Positions 1-11,600 of a stretch of DNA of 64,000 bases are shown in pieces. Each line of letters starts with the position of its first letter. Positions within the stretch are counted from its first letter, which is position 1. The position numbers and the translations under genes were made by a program. A model generated the notes under the pieces. That model did not search any database, was not told the origin of the DNA, and saw nothing but the letters and a program-made list of their open reading frames with translations. Origin of the DNA: Rotaria socialis (lineage: Eukaryota; Rotifera; Eurotatoria; Philodinida; Philodinidae); NCBI GenBank assembly GCA_905331475.1, contig CAJNYU010003536.1, positions 53,727 to 117,726 on the forward strand, in the 5' to 3' direction.

Positions 1-261
1 ATATTCGGCTCAAACGTTGCTTTGCATCCCGGACAAATGTGTGCTGGAATTCCGGGTCATAATGCATGTCGTGGTGACAGCGGTGGCCCGTTGATGCGAC
101 GAAAACGTTTGGTCAACACAGAGACTAACTACTATTGGGAGCAGGTTGGTGTTGCATCACTATCGAAGGATTGTGGTTGGAATAGTACGTGGCCTGATAT
201 CTACACTAGTGTGTCATATTATCACGATTGGATCGTTGCAACAGTGAAACGCGCTATTTAA
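1..261 (+). CDS. Trypsin-like serine protease (S1 family), C-terminal part
   Basis: This is the last 86 codons of a chymotrypsin-fold protease; the 5' part lies outside the window. The open frame runs from base 1 to the TAA at 259-261. The active-site serine sits in the S1 signature CRGDSGGPL, followed by a Cys-containing segment and the usual C-terminal region with DIYTSVSYYHDWI, where the final helix begins. The protein ends 11 residues after this block, as in secreted trypsins. The catalytic His and Asp would be upstream and cannot be checked. The family is secreted or membrane-anchored and cleaves after basic or hydrophobic residues. The S1 pocket residue is not visible, so specificity is unknown. 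Confidence 0.93.
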   Translation: MFGSNVALHPGQMCAGIPGHNACRGDSGGPLMRRKRLVNTETNYYWEQVGVASLSKDCGWNSTWPDIYTSVSYYHDWIVATVKRAI

Positions 262-1658
262 ACGATATTTATTTTTGCGTCTTTTTAGCGAATCTACACA
301 TGATTATCGTATAAACGCGCATTAATATATAAAGAAATTCAGACAGGCTGTGATATTCTTCAGCAAAATCAAAAATAATCTATTATAATAGTTCATTTGA
401 TCCTTAATAGGAGAGTTTTGGTCACTTCTTTTTACAGTTGAATGTATGCATTAAAGTGGGATGATGTTTTGATCAGTTTTAGTATAGAAATGAATCTGTT
501 GGCTCATTATTGTTAAAACTCCGCTGATCTTCGAGGAATACAAGTGTAGACATTCTCGAAAGTGACTCACCGAAAAAAATATAATTATTTTCAAACTTTC
601 GTATGTATGTGTGTGACTACCATGCCGATACATAGTACTTGTGCATGTCGAACATATATTTTTCGCCCTTCACGCCATAATACAGTGATACAACGGGTTC
701 CGGTCTTTTGACTTCAGGCGCCATTTTATTTCCTGAGATAATTCTACAAATGCGATTACGATTACACCCTCACGCTCAATTATGCACACCTGTCGTATAG
801 TACTTTCCAGACGCAAAAAGATATTTATTGGAAAAAGAAGGCTGTATAGTAAATTGTGCATTAGAGCAGATGAAGTCTCTATATGAAAGAAGTATAGATC
901 TTACCCTCATGATTCATTCTACCGTATTAGCTAGTTCACACCCTCTTCACAGACGTTCAAGTTGAAGTGAGACGTCTACTAGCCACATCATCGACAATAA
1001 TTGTTCCTTAAGTTGAATTTTCTCTTCTCGGTTTTTATTTAGTTTTGAGATTTATAGAATTATTCCAAAAATTATCGCAAAAAACTAAAAAGAAAAGTTC
1101 TCAATCTTGAAATTGTAAAACAAATTCATAATTTCATCGGAAAATACATAATTTAGGCCTTAATTGTTTTTTAAGTTATCTAGTATGATATTTGTGAGTT
1201 TTTCTTCAATTTTCTCTCTACAGTGTATGACGCATCAGAAATAATTAAAGCTTACAACTTATTAACAAGATTTTATTAGATATGGGGTATAGCATCTTAT
1301 TTTATATTGCTGAAAGAGAACGATCCACTTCTCATGTTGACGTGAGTTTTATTACGCAGTCTCATCAGTCATCGATATTGAATTCTGTGAGACAAATATA
1401 AGGCTCATATTTAATATGAATATTACAGTACAGTAAAATGTCTAACGTTTATTGATCGATGAATATTTACACCTGTTACGCAAGTAATATAGAGGAAAGA
1501 AAATAATAGATGAACGATATGTGAACTGAAAAACCAAAGGAATACAAGAAAAAAATTCATTTGAAACAGAACATTTTATTGCCAAGCTAATGCAGTATTA
1601 CTTTCTTGCGATCTTCTTGTCCATTTCAACTACAAGCTTGAGTGAACAATTTTATTAG
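262..1658. other. Intergenic, no gene seen
   Basis: AT-rich sequence after the protease stop. Only short open frames on either strand, none with recognisable composition or flanking splice sites. Confidence 0.6.
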
Positions 1659-2047
1659 TACCAGACCAGAGAAGTGATGGAAGAAGGAAATTATGACTAC
1701 GATTGTCTTGATTTTCACCCAAATAGAAAAGCAGAGCACTTATCGGACGACTTAAGTCACCGGAAAAATCAGCAGATAGTTTCATTTTGTCGACGTGATA
1801 GCACAGATGATGGATCAATTCTCCCAAATGATAACATTCCAGTGTTTACTTTCAACGAGTTGAGCAACCTTAATATCAGTAGTCTAGCCTTATATGAATA
1901 GTCAAGTTCGATGGATTTGGTCGAACAATACGAAGCTTTTCGACAAGACAAAACAATCAAAATTCGAATACATCGAGCTTGTGATTCTACAATTGTTCAG
2001 CAGTACAGCGATTCGGCCAATATTGTCAGTATTACTTTGGAACATCG
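1659..2047 (+). pseudogene. Possible exon of an unrecognised gene, broken by an in-frame TAG
   Basis: The stretch begins after a plausible acceptor (TTTTATTAG) and ends at a good donor (CG|GTAAGTT). One frame stays open across it except for a single TAG at 1899-1901; about 74 codons precede the stop and 48 follow. Composition on both sides looks protein-like (charged, Asp/Ser/Asn rich upstream; DLVEQYEAFRQDKTIKIRI downstream). I do not recognise the protein. It may be a decayed paralogue, an exon read through a recoded stop, or chance; the first is preferred. An ATG lies at 1677. Confidence 0.3.
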
Positions 2048-3700
2048 GTAAGTTGTGAATAGAATTTCATTTTCGAGTCGTTGATAGCAACGAAAACAAG
2101 TAATACATGAGACTTGTGATACTTTTTCTATGTTATCAGATATGATTACTATTACTAAATCATCTCAGAATGAGAGAATGCACTTTAGAAGCGTTTATGC
2201 ACTTATGAAAAAAGTCAAAATTGAGCTGCGTATATCTGTTTGATATTTAAACTACTTTTCATTAATATCTTCAGTCTAAAATAATATTTTCCTGAAACTA
2301 TTAGATGACTGATCGTCCAACTAAAAATGCTGAATAGGATACAGTTTGCACACTCTAAGAAGTATCTCTAGGAACCATGAAAAAAGAAGAATAGCTTTTC
2401 ATAACTCTTTATTGTGGATTTTCCTTAAGAATTTTCTAAACATTTCTGTATGCCATCAAAAGCTCTACTTAGATCATATTTTTCAGTTGTGCTCGAGCTG
2501 GGTAGGATAAATGTTTATTCTCCTTATATTCTCTGAAATAAGAGCATTTGATTTTTAACAATTGTGAACCAGAGATAGGAAAAACGGTGAGCCTTTAAAA
2601 CTTGATCACCCTATAGATTACAGCCGGGGTGCCGATAGCCCTTTTGTTTTTTAGCTTACTGTAATACACATTGTAACTTTTGATATTTAGAAAATCTCTT
2701 TCTATTGAATATCTTTTTTTATTCTGCATATTCAAATCATACTTGGTCCATGAAAATTTATTTGTCAAAAATATAAAAACATAAATTGTTGACTAACCCG
2801 TGGTAACTTATAAGGCAGAGACATATTTTATTTTATCTAGATCTTGAGTTGCACCAGATAAACCGTTCGATACTCTTCATTTTTTCCGAATCACATACAA
2901 TTTAGGATTGTTACGAGATAGCGGATTTCTATAACAATCAGTTGAAATCTCTATAATTATGCAAGATATAAAATTTTCTCTAAATTCGCTTGTGAACATT
3001 ATCGATTTTTGAAAATTCTAGAGCTACACGAATAGAACTTATAATAGAAAATCGTCCTTTGTCAGATATCATTTTCGCTCGGGTGTGTACCAAATTATAG
3101 AATTTTGTTGTTGATAGCAGAAATACCATAGCCAATGAAAAACTTACATGAGTTTACGAAGTCAAAATTTAGAGGCAACCTGCGACATTTTTTGAAAATT
3201 TCGGCTTATCAAGACTTTTGACAGAATAGCATTTTCCCCAGTTGATGAAGATAAAAAAGGGTCGCTACAAAAATATCTCATCAATTAAAGTTACGACAAT
3301 AAAACTATAACATTTTCATCATCGTCCTATTTGATTCTCCAACTACCACTAATGACTTGAAAAAAAGAAGCCTTCTCTAAACTAGAATCGTTCCGCCACC
3401 TATACTCCATCTGAACCAACAACTTTGTTGCTCGGATTGAAAATGTTTGCTGACACTATGTGACCAGTTATTCGAATGATTAGTATTTGCTAAAATTAAA
3501 AAAATAGGAAGTTGATGTGTCATGAATATTGAAACTAGTCGGAAGTTTCGATTCAAACCATGATACTTTCAGAACAATGAGTCAATGTATCAACCACATG
3601 GACTCATGCTGTTTATTATTTTCCGATAAGGATGTGATGACGTTGCAAGAGTTCTGTAATCTTGCTTTCTATTGTGAGCATGATTAACCAACTGGAAAAA
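2048..3700. other. Intergenic, no gene seen
   Basis: About 1.65 kb of AT-rich sequence without a supported exon, RNA gene or clear repeat. Confidence 0.6.
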
Positions 3701-3714
3701 ACCAATTCTATTAG

Positions 3715-3720
3715 TATAAA
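3715..3720 (+). promoter_or_regulatory. TATA-like box upstream of the methylglyoxal synthase gene
   Basis: A TATAAA hexamer lies 53 bases before the ATG at 3773. Spacing fits a TATA box with a short 5' leader, but in DNA this AT-rich such a match is easily due to chance. Confidence 0.3.
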
Positions 3721-3772
3721 GGATAAAACTTTTATGCACTCTCAGTTATAAAAAATTTTCTATTCTAACGCG

Positions 3773-4360
3773 ATGGTCGAACATATTGTCATGCCTCAAC
3801 GCAAACGAATTGCTATCATTGCTCATGATAACAAAAAAGCGGAACTCATTAGCTGTCTTAAGCAACATCGTAAAGTTCTCTCTCGACATGATCTGTTCGG
3901 AACTGGTACCACAGGATCTCTGGTAGAACAGGCACTCAATCTACCGGTGACTAAGTTTCGGAGTGGTCCGTTGGGAGGAGATCAACAGATAGGAGCAAAA
4001 ATTGCTTCTCAAGAGCTCGATATCATATTTTTTCTTATTGACCCTTTGGATTCTCATCCACACTATGCTGATGTTCAAGCACTATTGAGATTAGCAGAAG
4101 CATGGAATGTTGTCTGTGGTATAACAACTACTTGCATCGATTTTATTCTTACGTCGCCCAAAATGCACGAATCATGTACAAGAAGTGTTAATTTAACTCC
4201 TATTTTACCAAGAATTGAAGCAAACAGAAGAAAACCGTCAGTGCATATTATAAAACAACGTGTTCCAGTTGTTAATCAAAATTCGAAATTTACATTGCCA
4301 AAAATATCACCAACGCGACCAGCACAAGTGACTCAGCAGGCTATATTCAAGAATTGGTAG
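3773..4360 (+). CDS. mgsA: Methylglyoxal synthase, bacterial type
   Basis: Converts dihydroxyacetone phosphate to methylglyoxal and phosphate, a glycolytic bypass typical of bacteria. The single exon encodes 195 residues. The family core fills about residues 10-133: AHD with His18, the phosphate-binding GTGTTG (43-48), SGPLGGDQQ with the catalytic Asp70, and DPLDSHPHYAD with His97 and Asp100, followed by ALLRLAEAWN. These correspond to E. coli His19, Asp71, His98 and Asp101 with a one-residue offset, so the active site looks complete. A basic tail of about 60 residues follows that bacterial enzymes (about 150 residues) lack. A second in-frame ATG at 3791 is an alternative start. No intron is present, unlike almost all neighbouring genes, but codon use and base composition match the host. 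Inferred horizontal acquisition, now host-adapted. It lies alone between non-coding stretches; animal genes on the same contig argue against contamination. Confidence 0.93.
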   Translation: MVEHIVMPQRKRIAIIAHDNKKAELISCLKQHRKVLSRHDLFGTGTTGSLVEQALNLPVTKFRSGPLGGDQQIGAKIASQELDIIFFLIDPLDSHPHYADVQALLRLAEAWNVVCGITTTCIDFILTSPKMHESCTRSVNLTPILPRIEANRRKPSVHIIKQRVPVVNQNSKFTLPKISPTRPAQVTQQAIFKNW

Positions 4361-5699
4361 TGAACTGATGTGCCTGCCACTGTTCTTTTTCAGTTTAATA
4401 AAATATTTGTGTATGAATTTACTGTTGGTGCTCATTTTTGAAGTGAAGATGTGTGCTATTGTGAGTGTCAGGATACGAAATAAATCATTTTTTGTTTCAT
4501 TCTTTCTTCTATTATTTTATGAATCACAATTTTTTGTTTTCCACGATACCGAATAAAAGGAGAAAATTTCAAAGAGGACTTACCAAATAGAAATCTAACA
4601 GAGAGATGAATTTGATAGATTTAATGAAAAGAATAGATTATTTCAAATGAAGATTATCGAATATCGAACATTTTTCAAAAATGTGTTTCCTATCGTAAGT
4701 AGATCGAGTTTTTCTATTTATTATATATACATATACGTATATACGTATTTCAGAACGATAAAGCAAAGTCAGCTCACATATAACTCATAACAAGATGTAT
4801 TTTAGTAACTACTAAATGAATAACAGTAATTTGTATCTAATTATATTATTATTATTATTATTAACTGTTTGAGTCACTCAAAGAATGAGTAAGGCTATGA
4901 AATTCATTCTCAGCTTTTTAAATGTTTCTATAGTTTCGTAATCGAAATCAAAATCTTATATACTTGTTATACAGGTGAAAAATCTGCGAGAAATTTGAAG
5001 TCGATCGTTTCTACTTTGATAGAAATTTTAGTGAACGCTTTGACACCGATTGATAGATTCTTGTCACGATCTATCGTTTGATATAAAGTAAAAAATGAAT
5101 CGCCACCATTAGAAAAGTCGATTGATGATATCTAATGTGTGTCGCATATGCTTAAATATAATAAAATAAAGAAAAATTATCTATCCGATTTTCATGTGTT
5201 ACTCAATACGAAAAATAAATAATACGGAAACGTACTCGATATTCTAATCTTTCTATGAATACATCATATGGAATTTTTTAGGTGGAACTGATTTTTGTTT
5301 TTATATGGTGCTCGTTGAATCGAACATAAAAAAAGCTACACATATGTGACCTGACGGTAATAAAAGCCACAATTGGAAATTCTTTTCTCTTCTCATGCGT
5401 TGCTTTTTAAACAATTCTGATTGTCACCGTATGCAAACGTAAACGAAACGAACGAACGAACATAGCTACAGAAATGGAGAAAACAGTCGCGTATAACAGA
5501 AAGGAAAGAGGATATGACAAGTGTTATATGGCGTTGGTCAACCAACTAGACGAGGTCATTGGTCATTCGATGAATCATAAATTCATATCTTTCAAAGGTG
5601 TCAACGGTCGGTCAACTGTCACTTAATAGAGGAAATGACAACGTCTTTCTTTATTATTATTTTAGATTTTGTCATCAATTGAATGTACATACATTTCCT
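4361..5699. other. Intergenic, simple repeats only
   Basis: Contains AATAAA-type polyadenylation signals shortly after the methylglyoxal synthase stop, and a short ATT microsatellite near 4841-4862. A 62-codon open frame at 4368-4556 is Phe/Leu-rich and looks incidental. Confidence 0.6.
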
Positions 5700-8600
5700 A
5701 TGCTTATCAAATTGCTATGCATTGTATATACTCTCTTTGTTTCAATTTGCAGTAAGAAACGAATTTTTAAAAATAAAACTATTTTTACTTTCAATTCTAA
5801 TATTTTCCTTTCGAAAAATAAATAGGTGAACAATTACAAGCTCCAATAATTCTACGTGAATCCAGTGATGGTGAAGTACCATTAGGTTCTCGTAAAGTTT
5901 TTACTTGTAATGCAATTGGTTATCCTCCTCCAACTTATATGTGGTTACGTGAATGGCAAAATTTAACATCAAATTTTTCTTCATACAGTTACTTCGAAAT
6001 AACATCAGCAAAAAAACAAGATCAAGGTTCATATCGATGTTTAGCTAAAAATGATGTTGGTATTGTTGCAAGTAAAACAACGCATTTAACAATTTGGTAT
6101 TTTGATGGTTTCATAAGTAACCAACGTGATCAATTCATTAGTATTTCGGAATCTGATGCTGTTGTTCTACAATTACCAACAATAAGTTCATCACCGGAAC
6201 CAACTGTACAATGGTTTATGAAAAGTAGTTCATTATCACGCGATAACAAACCTATTATTATGAATGAAAAATATTTTATTACATCAACATATAATCTTGT
6301 TATACTTAACACGGACTATCAGGATGAAAAAATTTATTTTGCTATTATTGAAAATATTTTCGTTGGCGGTACAAAACAATCACCAGATTTTCGATTAGAA
6401 ATTAATCGAAGAAAAAATTCATATCGCACTTCACCAGAATTTATTATTAAACCAACAGATCAATTAGCAACCATCGGAAATCATATTAAATCATTTGAAT
6501 GTATCGCTAATGCTGGGTAAGATATTTTGTTTTCATGAAAAAATTGTTCAAGATCTCTTAGTTTAATTTTTGTTTGATTTATACAAAAAGTGAACATATT
6601 TTCATTGATGATTCGTAGAAAAACAAAAATTGACTCGAATAAAGTAGAATTGAGAGAGAAGTCATTTAATGTAAAAGGTCCCATCTATAAAAATGAACTA
6701 TGGAGAAATATATTTATAATTATTTTTTGTTTGTTTTTGATCTAGTTCCGGTAATCCAATTGAAACTATTTGGCAAAAAGATGCTGTATTAATTAATTCA
6801 ACTAGTGGACGATTTCATATTGGTCCTTACAACCGAACACTTGAAGTTCGTGGGATTATTGCTGACGACCAAGGAACCTACTCGTGTCATGTTCGAATAA
6901 AAAATACTGATAGTTACATCAATGCAAGTGCAAAATTAATTGTTCGAGGTAACTAATCAACAATAATTATTTTTCGATAGAAAAAAAGTAACTGAACATA
7001 TTTTAATTATATTAGGTGTTCCTATCATCACAACCAATTTTCCACTTATTCAAAATGTTGATTTACAAGATAAAATTATTTTCTCTTGTAATGGAACACA
7101 AACGTTGACAAATTATAACGTCACATGGTATAAAGATGCTGTTCGTTTAATAAATCAATCATCGAAGTAAAAGAAAAAAACTGCCATGAAAGCAAAACTA
7201 AGTTTTCTTTCTTTTCAGAGTTCAATTGATCGAAAATAAATTAATTATTAATGATATTGAATGGGATGATCAAGGAATGTATCAATGTTTCCTCACCAAT
7301 GATGTTGGCGAAGATACTCGTTCAACATGGTTAAGAATTAAAAGTAACAGTTTAAAAATTCATTTTTTAGATTTTAAAATTTAAATTTAGGTGAACCCCC
7401 TACTGTTACTGCTAGTAACGATTTAATTGTTTTTAACGGAACTGATATTCAATTAACATGTACTGCCAATGGATCACCATGGCCAAATATAACTTGGTTT
7501 AAATGTAAAATATCAGCCGAATCTTTCAGTTTCTGTATGTTTAAAAATAAAATTTTTTTTTTCTAGTGAATTTAAATGACGATGAACGAATTCTATTGAA
7601 TAATATGAATGGAAGATTTCATGTTGATAAACGAACTGGTGTTTTATCAATATCAAATACAATGCGAAATGATTCCGGTATATTTGAATGTTTAGCACAA
7701 AATATTCTCGGCTCCGCGCATGCACGAACAACGCTACTTGTTCGCCGTACGGTATTCAAAATAAGTGAGAAAGAAAAGAGCGAACGTTTATATTTTTAGG
7801 ACGAACAAGAATCATCTCATTACCACAAACAATGAAAATTATTAAAGCACAATCGTTAGTACTTGTCTGTCATGTGTTTAGTGAAGATGATGTAGTAAAG
7901 AAAATTTCTTGGTATTTCAATCACAATCAAATGATATCACAAAATCGAGTCTATAATGAAAGTACAATTTTAATCGATACACCACAAAATCAAGATACAG
8001 TATGTAGAACTATAGAGATAATAATCCTTTCATCTAACAAGTGAAAAGAAGTGTAGAATGTATCGTTTGTACGTGTCAAGTAGTTATTAAATAGGATAGT
8101 TCTTAAAATGAACAAATGCAAATCATCGAGTACAGATCATTTCAAAACGATAATTGACGATCTATATTTTTTTAATAGGGCAATTATACTTGTAAAGTGG
8201 AATCTGAAGCAGGCAATGATACTCGTACAACAGAAGTCACAGTCATTGGTAAGTTGAATATCATTAAAAATATTCCTTGATAGAAATCTGTTGTTTTTCT
8301 TTTTGTATCAGAATTACCTTGGCCACCTACATTTGTTAGAGCGTCACTCATCAATGATTCTACTAGTAAATCGATTGTTGTGAATTTAACTTGGATACCG
8401 AATTTCGATGGGAATATGCCAATTGAACGATATATAATTCAAATGAAAGATTGTACATTGTCAGATATTAGTGAATTTTCTTCATCGTATGATGAACTCG
8501 GATGGGAAACTAAAGACGATATTAATATACAAAGAAGTGCAACAAAAACTTCGACTTTAATAAGTGGTCTTCGACCATTTACGACCTATCGTTTTCGATT

Positions 8601-11600
8601 ATCAGCTCGAAATCAACTTGGAGAAGGTATAATAGAATTTTTTTCCGGAGGCGATGCATGTCGTGGTGTATAACTATTATTTCTCAAGTCTCACAAACTC
8701 GTTTATTACTTTTCATTATATTTTAAACAGAAAACTAATGAATTTTATTTGTAGGACAAATAAGTGCTCCTAGTAACAAAATAACACTGCCAGAAGAAAG
8801 TAAGATTATTTATTTGATAGACAACTTATTTAACTATCGTTTTAACTTAGTTCCCAGTGGTACTGTTAAATCTGTAACGGCTATTCCTCGTGATTCAACG
8901 TCAGTTTTTATTGAATATTCGAAACCAATTGAATCAATTATTAATGGACAATTAATTGGTTATGATATAAAATATGCATTAAATTATCCGAATCCAAATT
9001 GGAAATCAATACGTGTAAATTCATCAACGCAATCATATATTTTAAAAGGTTTTATTTTTCCAAAGATAAAAAGAAGTCAAATTTAGTTTTTTTAAATTTT
9101 AGATTTAATGACATGGGAATCTTATTTAATATCTGTATCATTGGTGAATAATGTTGGTATTGGTCCTGCAAGTGAAAACGTGAAAGTTCGTACTCTTGAA
9201 GGTATACCAAGTCGTGCACCGACATTGATTCAATATGAACCAATGAATTCAACAGCTATTATGATTAAATGGCAAGGTCCTTCTTCATCGTATATTAATG
9301 GTATTCTTAATTCATTTAAAGTAAGAAGAAAATTTGAATGAATGAATGATTAATGTTGATGTTCATGTTTAGATCGAATTAATTGACTTAAATCGAAATA
9401 TAACATTATATCAAGAACAACAAGCGAAACCTATTGAACTCTATCATCTTGTTATTGGTTCGTTAAAAAAATTTACGAATTATTCAGTAAGAGTTAATTG
9501 TGCAACTAAAATTGGTAGTGGACCATGGTCATTGCCAACGGTTTTTGTTCGAACACATGAAGATGGTATGATATAATATTTCAACAGAACACTTTATTTA
9601 ACATATTTTTTAATTATGGTAACATTTTTTTTTCTCTTTTAAGTTCCTGATCAAGTAGAAAATTTAACTTTTTCTAATGTATATGATACATCATTGGATA
9701 TTAGTTGGCAGAAACCATCGGAAATCAATGGTTATTTAGTTGGTTATGAACTTGAATGGTATCAAATGAATAGCACACAATCAAATCTATATGATCGTTC
9801 AGTAATCGAAATTGAGCCTCATTTAACAACTTATAAAATAAATAATTTATCCGCAACAACATGTTATACCATCAGTGTTCGAGCTAAAACACGAAAAGGC
9901 TTTGGTTTAAAACGTTCCGCATCCATTGAATCAGGTTATCCGCCTGAAATGCCATCACCACCAACAAATATTGAAATTATTTCGATTGAAAAACGTTCCA
10001 TAACAATAAAATTTTCTCCCGGTTATACTGGTAAGACCAATATTCTACGATATATTGTTCAAATTCAAATGAGAAGTAATAATTCGCAATGGGAAAATAC
10101 TCAAGTAAATGATTTTTTTTTGTTTTGCTTTTGAAACTACATCATAACTTTTATTGAATAATATTTTAGTCTTTTCATATTGAACAATCGAAATTAATCG
10201 TTCGTGATTTATATCCTAATCGGTCATATCGCATACGAATGTCAGCTGTTAATATTAAAGGAACAAGTAATGCAAGTATTCCAACTGAATTTTTTCGTAC
10301 CAAACCAGATGTACCATCGAGTGTACCACAACTATTACTAGCACAAGCAATAAATTCAAGTGCTATTCGAGTTCGATGGATGGTATTTAAAAATAGAAGT
10401 TTTTTTTTTAAATTAAAAGCTATTTAATACGATTATTTTTTAGCCGATTGCAACCAATGAATGGAATTCAAACGGAAAAGATGTTGGCTATATTATCTCA
10501 ATCAATGATTCCATATCGAGAGTTATTAAAATTGAAGACCCATTAACGATTGAATTTACATTTAATAATTTATCACCAGCACATACATTATTTCTTATTC
10601 GATTACATACCTATAATCGTATTGGTATGAGTAAAGTTTCAATAGAAACAACGGAGAAAACTTTTGAAAGTGGTAAGTAACAAAATATATGAACTAATGT
10701 AGTTTTCAACATTAACTGAATTTTAGTACCTCATCGATCACCATCAAATATTCACATTGATTCAATCAATGGAACATCGGTGACCATCCGTTGGGATTCA
10801 TTAAATCCTCTTGATCAAGGTGGTTTTATTACTAATTATAAGGTAAAATTAATCTCCCTTTAAAACCACGTAATTCAATTATGGATGATTTAGATTATGT
10901 ATTATGCATTATCATCGCCTCACATGATTCATACTGTTGATTATTCCGATGATAGTTCATCGATTAGTTATATTTTAAATAATCTTGATAGTTATACAAA
11001 TTATTCATGTTCTATATGTGCATGCACATCCACTGGTTGTAGTTCCTATAGTCCAGCATTTGAGTTTCGTACAGATGAAAGTGGTATGTATTGAAGACAG
11101 GATTTGTTTTTATAATGAAATTCTTTTCTTTTATAGTTCCTTCAAAACCAACGGAAGTTTTCTTTTCTAATGTTGGTTATTCGTCTGCACATATGACATG
11201 GCAAAAGCCAACAAAACTCAATGGAATTCTAGTTGGTTATAAAATTGTATATTGGGGTTTAGATGACGAACAAACACAGATTGAAATTGATGATTTGACG
11301 AGCGCTACAAATTCTTATTCATTTAACGGTAAGAATTAATTTCGTTGGAGAAAATTAAAATCGATGAAAGTTATTTTTATTTTGCGAAAGTTGAAACAAT
11401 TTTGAAGAGCTAAAAATGATTCGTCATATGGACGATTGACTTTTATATGTAATAGCAGTAGAACTGTCTTCTTGTCTCGCATCTTAAAAGCATTATTTAT
11501 ATATATATATATGTTGTCTGTTTACTGTGCTAAAACTACTCTGCTTTGATAATTTCATCATTGTACTATTCAAAAAATATTCCTATTATTATTTAGAATT

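Noticed and set aside
4368..4556. 62-codon open frame after the methylglyoxal synthase gene
   Set aside because: Phe/Leu-rich translation of a T-rich 3' UTR; no domain and overlaps polyadenylation signals.
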